DNA of 7,561 nucleotides from Clostridia bacterium (GCA_017464225.1 JAFUDW010000154.1:1-7561), one strand, 5' to 3'. Numbered from the stretch's first letter, positions 1 to 5,572 are shown. The notes: generated from the letters alone by a model not told the origin. A program made the numbers and translations.

Positions 1-12
1 GAAGCGGACCGA

Positions 13-29
13 GGATTGCGCAGCAATCC
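13..29. repeat. Short perfect hairpin near the left edge
   Basis: A 7-bp perfect inverted repeat (GGATTGC / GCAATCC) with a 3-base GCA loop. On the minus strand it follows the larger stem-loop at 31-89, so it may be part of a terminator cluster. No U-tract adjoins it in a position that would make it a terminator by itself. Function unknown. Confidence 0.4.
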
Positions 30-30
30 C

Positions 31-89
31 GAAAAAGCAGGATGACGGCTGATTGAGCTTGCTCATATCAGACGGCAGCCCGCTTTTTC
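31..89 (-). terminator. Long stem-loop, candidate (bidirectional) intrinsic terminator
   Basis: The outer arms are 11 nt long: GAAAAAGCAGG at 31-41 faces CCCGCTTTTTC at 79-89. The one imperfect pair is a G-U wobble in minus-strand RNA but an A-C mismatch in plus-strand RNA, so the minus orientation is favoured. An inner stem (CTGAT at 49-53 with ATCAG at 67-71) closes further. Both ends carry T-runs on one strand or the other. It lies about 170 nt past the amidohydrolase stop and could end that transcript, or serve a neighbouring gene left of the window. Confidence 0.5.
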
Positions 90-185
90 TTTGCCTCAGA
101 CGGCCTTTTTGCGACAACCTATATGCTTATACTGGCGGAAATTGCTTGAAAGTGTCGTCAACCTTGTTCGCCGGGATGGGTGTCC

Positions 186-207
186 AGAGGGCCCAAGCGG
201 GCCCTTT
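186..207. repeat. GC-rich hairpin downstream of the amidohydrolase
   Basis: Perfect arms AGGGCCC (188-194) and GGGCCCT (199-205) with an AAGC loop on the plus strand, extendable by a G-U and an A-U pair to 186-207. It is the second of two adjacent strong hairpins after the last gene. It has no clear U-tract, so it may protect mRNA 3' ends or aid termination rather than be a classical terminator. The rest of 1-262 holds no gene that I can support. Confidence 0.45.
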
Positions 208-218
208 GGCGCGGGTTT

Positions 219-241
219 ATAAGGGCCGCGGAGGCCCTTAT
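219..241 (-). terminator. Hairpin just after the amidohydrolase stop, probable terminator
   Basis: A perfect 9-bp inverted repeat, ATAAGGGCC / GGCCCTTAT, with a 5-nt loop, starting 22 nt after the stop codon at 263. On the minus strand the 3' arm ends in TTAT and runs into AAACCC, so the U-tract is weak. Position and strength suggest it ends the symporter-amidohydrolase transcript, possibly together with the hairpin at 186-207. Confidence 0.5.
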
Positions 242-262
242 CGTCCCCCATCGTATCTCTGT

Positions 263-1120
263 TCATATCCCAAGCAGCTTTCTTGCATTTGCCCCCAGGA
301 TTCTGCGCTTTTCATCCTCTGTCAGCGGCAGTGCCAGGAAGCGCCGCAGCTCGGCCGCCTGATCTCCCCAGGGGCTGTCCGTGCCGAAGAGCACGCGCTC
401 CGCCCCGAAGGCGCGTATGATCCGCATAAATCTTTCCTCGCTGAGCAGCGCCAACTCTTGAGAAGATCGATAATATCCGTCGCCGTTCGCCGTCATGCTG
501 CCCAAGGAAAAGGAGGTATCAATGAATACTCCCGTGCCGGGAAGACGCTCCAGCACCTCATCCCAGCAGCGCCAGCCGCCCATGTGCGCCAGGATCAACG
601 TAACAGGGCCCACGCTGCGCAAAGCGTTCAAGATCATCCCGGGCGATGCATGCACGACACCCGGAAAGCCCACGTCCAGCCCTGCATGGATCAGCACAGT
701 GAGCCCCAGAGAGGCCGCCTCCTCCAGGATGCGCAAGTACCGAATGTCGTCAAAATCCACGCCCTGATACACCGGGTGCAGCTTGATGCCCCGGATCCCC
801 GCCGCTGCCAGGCGGCGAAGCTCAGCCCTGTGATCCGCGTAATCGGGATGCATACAGCCAAAGGAGTAGATGCCGGTCTCCCCCGCCCCGTCATTGAGCG
901 CGATGGAGGCATCATTCACGTGCTGCACCTGCCGGGTATTGGTGGCTACGGGCAAAACCAGAGATGCCGAGATCCCGGCAGCCTCCATGCTTCTTTTAAG
1001 CCCGGATACCGTGCCGTCCGAAAACGGCTGAGTATGGGAAGCCGCCTGCAGCCTTTGAACGGCTGCGGCGGCAATTTTATCCGGGAATGTATGGGTATGA
1101 AAATCGAATACTTGCATCAT
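263..1120 (-). CDS. TIM-barrel amidohydrolase family protein (Amidohydrolase_2 type)
   Basis: This 285-aa protein has no signal peptide and is predicted to be a cytoplasmic metal-dependent hydrolase or decarboxylase. Visible metal-site motifs run in barrel order: FDFHTHTFP with D6, H8 and H10 at strand 1; GIKLHPVYQG with K113 and H115; VLIHAGLD with H145; ILAHMGG with H179; and LFGTDSPWGD with D248. This fits the amidohydrolase-2 family (PF04909), and the length is normal. The start codon ATGATG overlaps the symporter stop (ATGA), which implies translational coupling; the second ATG at 1117 is an equally possible start. The ribosome binding site is weak, as expected for a coupled gene. The substrate cannot be read from sequence. 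The partner symporter suggests it acts on an imported small organic compound, which is inference. Confidence 0.93.
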   Translation of the reverse strand: MMQVFDFHTHTFPDKIAAAAVQRLQAASHTQPFSDGTVSGLKRSMEAAGISASLVLPVATNTRQVQHVNDASIALNDGAGETGIYSFGCMHPDYADHRAELRRLAAAGIRGIKLHPVYQGVDFDDIRYLRILEEAASLGLTVLIHAGLDVGFPGVVHASPGMILNALRSVGPVTLILAHMGGWRCWDEVLERLPGTGVFIDTSFSLGSMTANGDGYYRSSQELALLSEERFMRIIRAFGAERVLFGTDSPWGDQAAELRRFLALPLTEDEKRRILGANARKLLGI

Positions 1121-2688
1121 TTATCATCCGCCAGGGCCTCGCGCTGACGCACGGTGACCACCTTTTCATAGCAGGAGAAGGCATCCTCCACCTTGGCCTT
1201 GTCAGGCGCTTTGGTAAACAGGCTCACTACAGGCACCAGCACCAGTCCGGCCAGCATGCAGAACGCGCCGGCGTTGATAGGCGACTGCAACAGGCCCAGA
1301 TTCACGCTCATGACGCCCAGGTTGGACAGCATATCGACGGTCATAAAAATGCTGGAGAACAGGATGGATACCCAGCAGGACACTTTGCTTGTGCGCTTCC
1401 AGTACAGGCCGTACAGGAAGGGAGCCAGGAAAGCGCCTGCCATGGCGCCCCAGCTAACGCCCATGGCCTGAGCAATGAAGGCCACCGGGGAATTGACCTG
1501 GATAATGGCGATAATGGCCGAGAGAGCGATGAATACGACGATCAGCGCGCGCATGGTGAGCAGCTGTTTCTTTTCGTCCATATTCTTTACCACGTGGCCC
1601 TTGAGCAGATCCAGCGTCATGGTGGAGGAGGAGGTGAGCACCAAGGAGGACAGCGTGGACATGGAAGCCGAAAGCACCAGGATGATCACCACGGCGATCA
1701 GCACCTCCGGCAAGTTGGACAGCATGGCAGGCACGATGGAATCGTACACGATGGCGCCGCTGGCGCTGTACTGGATGGCAGGGTCGCCGGTGAACAGGCG
1801 TCCAAAGCCTCCCAGGAAGTAGCAGCCGCCCGCCACGATCAGGGCAAAGGCGGTGGAAATGATGGTGCCCTTATTGATATCGCCCTCGCCCTTGATAGCG
1901 TAGAACTTGCCCACCATCTGGGGCAAACCCCAAGTGCCCAGGGAGGTAAGGATCACCACGCCCAGCAGGCTCAGGGGATCGGGGCCAAAGAAGGAGTTGA
2001 AGATACCAGGCGTGGAGGAAACCGCTTCATCCGATATTGCGGCCAGGCCGTTTAACGAACTGATGAAACCGCCGTTTTTGCCCAGCACAGCAGCAATGAC
2101 CGCGATAATGCCGCCGATCATGATCAAGCCCTGAATGAAATCGTTGATGGCGGTGGCCATATAGCCGCCCGCGATCACATACACGGCGGTGAGCACCGAC
2201 ATGACCAGCACGCACCAGAAATAGGGAATGCCAAAGGCCATTTCAAACAGGCGGCTCAGGCCGTTATACAGGCTGGCAGTATAGGGAATGAGGAAGATAA
2301 AGATCACCACAGAAGCTACGATCTTCAGCGCCTCGTAATCAAACCGCTTGGCAAAGAATTCCGGCATGGTGGCGCTGGATAAGTGCTGCGTCATGATGCG
2401 GGTACGGCGTCCCAGCACGGCCCAGGCCATCAGCGAGCCGATAACGGCGTTGCCGATGCCCACCCAGGTGGAGGCAATGCCAAACTTCCATCCGAACTGA
2501 CCGGCATAGCCCACGAAAATTACGGCGGAAAAATAGGAGGTGCCGTAGGCGAAAGCCGTCAGCCAGGGGCCCACATTGCGCCCGCCCAGCACAAAACCGT
2601 TCACATCGGTGGCATTCCGGCGGCAGTAGAGACCGATCCCCACCATGACCCCGAAGAAAATCACCAGCATCAGTACCTTGATCAGCAT
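1117..2688 (-). CDS. Sodium:solute symporter (SSS family, PutP-like fold)
   Basis: A 523-aa polytopic membrane protein, a normal length for the solute:sodium symporter family, with about 13 hydrophobic segments expected. Family hallmarks are the first-core-helix stretch SYFSAVIFVGYAGQFGW (51-67), the signature-like GGYMATAINDFIQGLIM (174-190), the GLPQMVGKFYAI loop (254-265), and the Ser/Thr-rich sodium-site helix around SASMSTLSS (340-348). It should couple sodium entry to uptake of an organic solute such as an amino acid, carboxylate or vitamin; the sequence does not say which. AAAGGA lies about 10 nt upstream of the ATG. It has its own near-consensus promoter and leads a two-gene operon with the amidohydrolase, which it overlaps by 4 nt. 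Confidence 0.95.
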   Translation of the reverse strand: MLIKVLMLVIFFGVMVGIGLYCRRNATDVNGFVLGGRNVGPWLTAFAYGTSYFSAVIFVGYAGQFGWKFGIASTWVGIGNAVIGSLMAWAVLGRRTRIMTQHLSSATMPEFFAKRFDYEALKIVASVVIFIFLIPYTASLYNGLSRLFEMAFGIPYFWCVLVMSVLTAVYVIAGGYMATAINDFIQGLIMIGGIIAVIAAVLGKNGGFISSLNGLAAISDEAVSSTPGIFNSFFGPDPLSLLGVVILTSLGTWGLPQMVGKFYAIKGEGDINKGTIISTAFALIVAGGCYFLGGFGRLFTGDPAIQYSASGAIVYDSIVPAMLSNLPEVLIAVVIILVLSASMSTLSSLVLTSSSTMTLDLLKGHVVKNMDEKKQLLTMRALIVVFIALSAIIAIIQVNSPVAFIAQAMGVSWGAMAGAFLAPFLYGLYWKRTSKVSCWVSILFSSIFMTVDMLSNLGVMSVNLGLLQSPINAGAFCMLAGLVLVPVVSLFTKAPDKAKVEDAFSCYEKVVTVRQREALADDK

Positions 2689-2715
2689 ATACAGTCGTTC
2701 CTTTCAGCAGCGTTC

Positions 2716-2744
2716 GCTTTCGTGCTTTAACGCTTTATTGCTTT
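2716..2744 (-). repeat. Four-copy 8-bp direct repeat in the symporter leader
   Basis: GCTTT (AAAGC on the transcribed strand) recurs at 2716, 2724, 2732 and 2740 with an exact 8-bp period and variable bases between. It lies between the likely transcription start (about 2748) and the ribosome binding site. A dyad CTTTA-N6-TAAAG (2741-2756) abuts it and touches the -10 box. Possible operator array or leader-RNA element; no known binding protein is recognised. Confidence 0.5.
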
Positions 2745-2754
2745 ACCGTGCTAA

Positions 2755-2783
2755 AGTATAAACGAAGCCCTGGGAATTGTCAA
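2755..2783 (-). promoter_or_regulatory. Strong sigma-A type promoter of the symporter operon
   Basis: On the minus strand TTGACA (2783-2778, perfect -35) is followed by a 17-bp spacer and TATACT (2760-2755, five of six consensus bases). The predicted start is near 2748, giving a leader of about 60 nt before the symporter ATG at 2688. It lies downstream of the terminator at 2850-2875, so the symporter unit is probably independent of the metal genes. Confidence 0.85.
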
Positions 2784-2849
2784 GAGGCCACGGGAAAGAA
2801 ACAACGAAAATACGAAAAAAAGAACAAGGAAAGGAACGCTATCCCAATG

Positions 2850-2875
2850 AAAAAAGACGCTAACCGCGCCTTTTT
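2850..2875 (-). terminator. Intrinsic terminator after the SH3b/peptidoglycan-binding gene
   Basis: On the minus strand AAAAAGGCGC (2875-2866), a GGTTA loop and GCGTCTTTTT (2860-2851) form a 10-bp stem with one G-U pair. The run of six Ts ends at 2850. It starts 28 nt after the stop at 2904 and is the natural end of the four-gene transcript begun at the 5500-5527 promoter. Confidence 0.72.
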
Positions 2876-2903
2876 ATGGATTGCTGCCACAAGTGTTCCT
2901 GGA

Positions 2904-3563
2904 TCAGTAATAAATCCATCCCGTTCCGCCGCAGCATTCGCAGCCTTCTCCCCAGCAGCAGCCGCAAATGACGCGGTTTTGTCCATCATTATTGACCGTA
3001 GCCGGAGCGCGGCTCGAAACCACGCTGGGCAATTGCAGGGTACAAACAGGCGCCAGATCAGAGAAGAGATAGGCCTGCAGTTCCTGGGAGGCAACCCCGT
3101 CCGCCGTCATGCCGGTCTGCTGCTGGAACAGGCATATGCGGCCCTTGAGGGTATCATTATAGCTGTCGGTCAGCTCGGCTCCGGCGCGGATATACCCCAG
3201 CTCCTGGAGCCGCGCCTTGACAGCCAGCACATCCTGTCCTTTATCGCCCAATTGCAGCATGCGGTAATTCAATATTTCGGGATCGGCCTGGCGCAGAAGC
3301 GTCAGATAAGCGGCGCTGCACCAACCCGTTTTGCCATTCCATGCCACCTGGCACCAGCTCTCCCCCTCCTCCGTCACCAGCAAGCAAGCGCCATTGGGGA
3401 TTTCGGCGGTCACCCGGGCGTTCATGGAAGCCTGAGAGCGCATATTGAGCGCGCCTTTGGGCGTTGTGACCTTCGCTACCACGCCTGCGCCTTCCTCCGC
3501 CAAAGCGGCGCAGCACAGGCAAAGCAGCAAGCAAACCAGGGAAAGCAGCCGCTTATATTGCAT
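2904..3563 (-). CDS. Secreted SH3b + peptidoglycan-binding protein with a double CxxCxGxG tail
   Basis: I place the start at 3563 (219 aa). There a signal peptide begins (MQYKRLLSLV, hydrophobic core to about residue 21, AALA cleavage-like end) and a GGGGGGAGAAGG ribosome site precedes the ATG. A longer in-frame start at 3635 would add 24 non-signal-like residues inside the upstream gene. Residues 27-90 resemble a bacterial SH3 domain (LNMRSQAS near 39-46; WCQVAWNGKTGW near 70-81). Residues 102-168 resemble a peptidoglycan-binding repeat (LGDKGQDV, RLQELGY, FQQQTGMTADG). The tail carries C200xxC203xGxG directly followed by C208xxC211xGxG, the DnaJ zinc-finger motif twice, which suggests one zinc site outside the membrane. 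It overlaps the preceding gene by 11 nt. The domains suggest cell-wall attachment; the metal role is inferred. Confidence 0.87.
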   Translation of the reverse strand: MQYKRLLSLVCLLLCLCCAALAEEGAGVVAKVTTPKGALNMRSQASMNARVTAEIPNGACLLVTEEGESWCQVAWNGKTGWCSAAYLTLLRQADPEILNYRMLQLGDKGQDVLAVKARLQELGYIRAGAELTDSYNDTLKGRICLFQQQTGMTADGVASQELQAYLFSDLAPVCTLQLPSVVSSRAPATVNNDGQNRVICGCCWGEGCECCGGTGWIYY

Positions 3564-3990
3564 CCTTCTCCCCCCATTCCACCTGGGTGTCCACCAGATG
3601 CACGTATTCCCATTCATTTTCCTCATAGGTTTCAAAGCGCCCGAAAACGGTCACCGGCGTGCCGTATTCAGGATAATCGTCGGGAGAGACGGCGCCTTCC
3701 TCCCAGAGGAATTCCAGCCCCACCATACAGCAGGCCGTGGGATCCTGGAGAATGCAGGTGAGATATACGGTATCCGCCATGTCATCATAAAAAATATCCA
3801 GCCAGCCTGAAATGCGCACGGTTTTTCCCGCATAAGCGGCAGGATCGATCAACATATCGTAAAGCTGCGCGTAAGCGATAGTATACCCCGCGGCCGACAG
3901 ATCGTAATCGGCCTTTGCCTCCTCAGCCTGGCCGGGCATACCGCTGAGCAGCATCAGGCAAACCAGCAGCGCGGCGCAAATCCTTTTCAT
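3553..3990 (-). CDS. Small secreted OB-fold-like protein of unknown function
   Basis: A 145-aa protein with a signal peptide (MKRICAALLVCLMLLSGMPGQA, cleavage near residue 22). The mature part has short beta-strand-like stretches: GKTVRISGWLDIF (55-67), a Cys-bearing strand VYLTCILQD (75-83) with CC at 87-88, YGTPVTVFGRFETY (109-122) and WEYVHLVD (127-134). The alternation of GKxVxxxGW, a C-rich centre and TVFGRF resembles OB-fold proteins that sit near metal transport genes in Clostridia. This is family-level impression, not a proven match. C79, C87 and C88 could bind a metal or form a disulfide. A GAGAGGAG ribosome site lies close to the ATG. It follows the metal-binding protein by 77 bp and overlaps the SH3b gene, so the three are probably co-transcribed. 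Confidence 0.8.
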   Translation of the reverse strand: MKRICAALLVCLMLLSGMPGQAEEAKADYDLSAAGYTIAYAQLYDMLIDPAAYAGKTVRISGWLDIFYDDMADTVYLTCILQDPTACCMVGLEFLWEEGAVSPDDYPEYGTPVTVFGRFETYEENEWEYVHLVDTQVEWGEKDAI

Positions 3991-4026
3991 GGTCTCCTCT
4001 CTTTCATCAGCAAAACAACGGGCGTC

Positions 4027-4056
4027 CGGGCAGGCGCGGAAAACCGCGCCTGCCCG
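4027..4056 (-). terminator. Very strong intercistronic hairpin after the metal-binding protein gene
   Basis: A perfect 13-bp GC-rich inverted repeat (CGGGCAGGCGCGG / CCGCGCCTGCCCG) with a 4-nt loop, 11 nt after the stop at 4068. On the minus strand it is followed by GGACGCCCGTTGTTTTG, so the T-rich part is 7-8 nt away. The flanking AACGGGC and GCCCGTT can form an alternative 7-bp stem. It may be a partial terminator or mRNA-stability element that lowers expression of the two downstream genes. As a full terminator it would leave them without a visible promoter. Confidence 0.55.
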
Positions 4057-4067
4057 TTTCGTTTGGA

Positions 4068-5027
4068 TTATTTGTTCAGCGCCTCCCGGAGCACCTGCAG
4101 GTTGCTTTCCATGATTTTCAGATAGGCAGCGCCTGCTTTCATGTCCTCGGCGGTAACGCTCTGCATGGAATTCAATGTCAGCACCTTAGCGCCGCGATCG
4201 CGCGTATTGTCAACCACAGTTTCGGCGATTCTATGGCTCGTTCCTTCAATGGTCAACACAGCGGGCAGATCAAGCTCGTCCACTTTGCCCGCCAAGAATA
4301 CCACGGTCTGGAAGCTGGCCTCCGTTTCAGCGGAGCATCCGGAAAAAGCGGCGTAATAGCTAAGCCCGTAATCATCCACCAGGTAGCGGAAGGGGAAGCG
4401 ATCGCCAAAAAGCAGCGTTTTGTATTCAGCGTCCTGAACAGTCTGCGCATATTCGGCATCCAGCGCAGAGAGCTGATCGATGTAGACTGCGGCGTTGGCC
4501 TGATACACGGCGGCTGAGTCGGGATCGATTTCCGCCAAAGCATCAGCAATTACCCGCATCAGCTTTTGCGCGTTGCGAAGCGAAAGCCAGATATGCTCGT
4601 CCGCTTCCTCGCCTTCCTCTTCATCTCCCTCCTCTTCCTCCTCAGGCTCCATGCCTTCCACGGTCTCCTCCAGCTTCACATCGTCGCCCAATGCCTCCAG
4701 CAGGCAGATCGCCCGCAGATCGGGATTGGCCGCCGCGTTCAGCACGCTGTCCACCCACGCGTCGCTTTCCCCGCCCACATAGATGAACAGATCGCAGGAA
4801 AGGACTTTCAGCATATCGGGCGCGGTGGGCTGATAAGAATGCAAATCGACGCCGTCATCCAGCAGCATGGTCACCTCGGCGCGATCTCCCGCCGCCTGGC
4901 AAACCCAATCGTAGATAGGGAAAATGGTGGTGACCACGCTGAGCTTTTCATTTTCCGCAAGCGCGCCTCCGACCGCGCTGCTCAGCAGCATCGACAGCAC
5001 ACACAGACAGCAAAACAGTTTTTTCAT
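4068..5027 (-). CDS. ZnuA/AdcA-like metal ABC transporter substrate-binding protein with an acidic loop
   Basis: The start at 5027 (319 aa) is chosen because a signal peptide begins there (MKKLFCCLCVLSMLLSSAVG, end near ALA-EN at 24) and GGAGG lies 8 nt upstream. An in-frame TTG at 5042 overlaps that site. The cluster A-1 binding-protein fold is indicated by VVTTIFPIYDWV (31-42), GVDLHSYQPTAPDM (59-72) with H63, DEHIWLS (143-149) with H145, and IAETVVDNTRDRGAKVL near the C terminus. Residues 120-144 hold 17 acidic residues and no histidine where ZnuA proteins usually have a His-rich loop. At the third ligand position the usual HDAFGYF-like segment reads GDRFPFRYL, with D209. It probably captures Zn or another divalent metal outside the membrane. 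No permease or ATPase gene adjoins it. No lipobox Cys is evident. Confidence 0.92.
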   Translation of the reverse strand: MKKLFCCLCVLSMLLSSAVGGALAENEKLSVVTTIFPIYDWVCQAAGDRAEVTMLLDDGVDLHSYQPTAPDMLKVLSCDLFIYVGGESDAWVDSVLNAAANPDLRAICLLEALGDDVKLEETVEGMEPEEEEEGDEEEGEEADEHIWLSLRNAQKLMRVIADALAEIDPDSAAVYQANAAVYIDQLSALDAEYAQTVQDAEYKTLLFGDRFPFRYLVDDYGLSYYAAFSGCSAETEASFQTVVFLAGKVDELDLPAVLTIEGTSHRIAETVVDNTRDRGAKVLTLNSMQSVTAEDMKAGAAYLKIMESNLQVLREALNK

Positions 5028-5071
5028 AGAATCATCCTCCAAATCTCAATCGATCATCTGAAAAAAGGTAC

Positions 5072-5126
5072 AAAAATACAAGGCGTCGCTTTTTTTGGGT
5101 GCGCAAACAAGCCTTGCAGTATTTTT
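5072..5126 (-). terminator. Bulged stem-loop between the 99-aa gene and the metal-binding protein gene
   Basis: The minus-strand arm AAAAATACTGCAAGGC (5126-5111) pairs with GCCTTGTATTTTT (5084-5072) except for a 3-nt bulge, giving 13 pairs around a 26-nt loop. The 3' arm ends in TTTTT and a further TTTTTT follows at 5066-5061. It begins 4 nt after the stop of the 99-aa gene. It could be a leaky terminator or attenuator that sets the level of the downstream genes, or an mRNA processing element. Confidence 0.45.
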
Positions 5127-5129
5127 CAG

Positions 5130-5429
5130 TTAATCGTTGAGACGAACCTTCCAGCTTACAAGCGTACGGCAGGGCCGCGGGAACAGCCCCCTTGCCACAT
5201 GGAAGGCATGGCGGAGCAGCGGCAGCGCGAACAGCAAAAACAGCAGTACGCCCAGCATGGCAAAACCGTGCAGCATAGCGACGGTATCCTGGACGCGCTG
5301 GCAGATTTCGCATTCTTCGCCTGTGCAGATATGGCCTGCCACGTGCGCGATGTAAACGGAAGAAAAGAACATAACAAGGATCATGCCAATACATACGGTC
5401 AGCGCCGCGGCACGCTTCGCTTTGTTCAT
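5130..5429 (-). CDS. 99-aa membrane protein with an extracytoplasmic HxCxxxxCxxC motif
   Basis: A small protein with two hydrophobic segments (about 7-30 and 53-73) joined by a polar stretch holding H33, C35, C40 and C43 (GHICTGEECEIC), followed by H54 at the second helix. A basic tail ends at 99. With a positively charged N terminus (MNKAKRAA), the loop is predicted outside, which suits metal capture or delivery. I know no named family for it. The start at 5429 has AAGGAGG 9 nt upstream. Another ATG at 5436, out of frame, lies only 2 nt from that site and is rejected. It is the first gene after the 5500-5527 promoter and its leader, and precedes the metal-binding protein gene by 102 bp. A role in metal sensing or handing metal to that protein is inference. 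Confidence 0.77.
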   Translation of the reverse strand: MNKAKRAAALTVCIGMILVMFFSSVYIAHVAGHICTGEECEICQRVQDTVAMLHGFAMLGVLLFLLFALPLLRHAFHVARGLFPRPCRTLVSWKVRLND

Positions 5430-5448
5430 TGTTCATTTCCTCCTTCCC

Positions 5449-5465
5449 GGTCGGCGGATCCGACC
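5449..5465 (-). promoter_or_regulatory. Leader hairpin 2, next to the ribosome binding site
   Basis: On the minus strand GGTCGG-ATCCG-CCGACC forms a perfect 6-bp stem with a 5-nt ATCCG loop. It ends immediately before the GGGAAGGAGG ribosome site of the 99-aa gene. It has the same loop as hairpin 1, so the pair may form one leader RNA element acting on translation. Confidence 0.45.
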
Positions 5466-5471
5466 CAGACT

Positions 5472-5494
5472 TCGGTTTTCCGGATGAAAACCGA
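5472..5494 (-). promoter_or_regulatory. Leader hairpin 1 or operator dyad at the predicted transcription start
   Basis: On the minus strand TCGGTTTTC-ATCCG-GAAAACCGA is a perfect 9-bp inverted repeat with a 5-nt loop. The predicted start from the -10 box is about 5493, so the repeat would form the very 5' end of the RNA. As DNA it is also well placed for a repressor. I do not recognise a Zur, Fur, CopY or CsoR consensus in it. Confidence 0.5.
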
Positions 5495-5499
5495 TTTAT

Positions 5500-5527
5500 A
5501 TTTTATCATTCTTTTGCATTTTGTCAA
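5500..5527 (-). promoter_or_regulatory. Near-consensus promoter of the 99-aa/metal-binding protein operon
   Basis: On the minus strand TTGACA (5527-5522) and TAAAAT (5505-5500) are separated by 16 bp, and TGA just before TAAAAT gives an extended -10 element. TTTTGTCAA (5519-5527) overlaps the -35 and has an inverted copy TTGACAAAA at 5553-5561, which could be a paired operator. No terminator is visible between the upstream gene (stop at 5573) and this promoter, so read-through is also possible. Confidence 0.85.
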
Positions 5528-5572
5528 CGGAAAGCGGAAAATGTTACAATTTTTGACAAAAACGAAGACAGA

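Noticed and set aside
1..262. tRNA or other structured RNA gene in the left intergenic region
   Set aside because: The hairpins do not form a cloverleaf, no T-loop GGTTCRA or CCA end is present, and no SRP or 6S signature is seen.
53..1147. Long plus-strand open frame (364 codons) across the amidohydrolase gene
   Set aside because: It lies antisense to a gene with clear family motifs, is rich in Arg/His/Pro/Gln with no recognisable domain, and results from GC-rich codon use.
1087..2055. Plus-strand open frame (322 codons) opposite the symporter
   Set aside because: Very His/Gly/Gln-rich, low-complexity translation typical of the antisense of a membrane protein; no ribosome site or motif.
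3564..3635. N-terminal extension of the SH3b protein to 3635
   Set aside because: The added 24 residues precede a clear signal peptide, lie within the upstream gene and have no better ribosome site.
2748..3761. Plus-strand open frame (337 codons) across the terminator and two minus-strand genes
   Set aside because: It runs through the symporter promoter, the intrinsic terminator and two signal-peptide genes on the other strand, and shows no domain.
5032..5436. 134-codon minus-strand frame starting at the ATG at 5436
   Set aside because: That ATG is only 2 nt from the ribosome site, and the translation is Arg/Ala-rich with no pattern. The 99-aa frame from 5429 has proper spacing, two membrane segments and a Cys/His motif.
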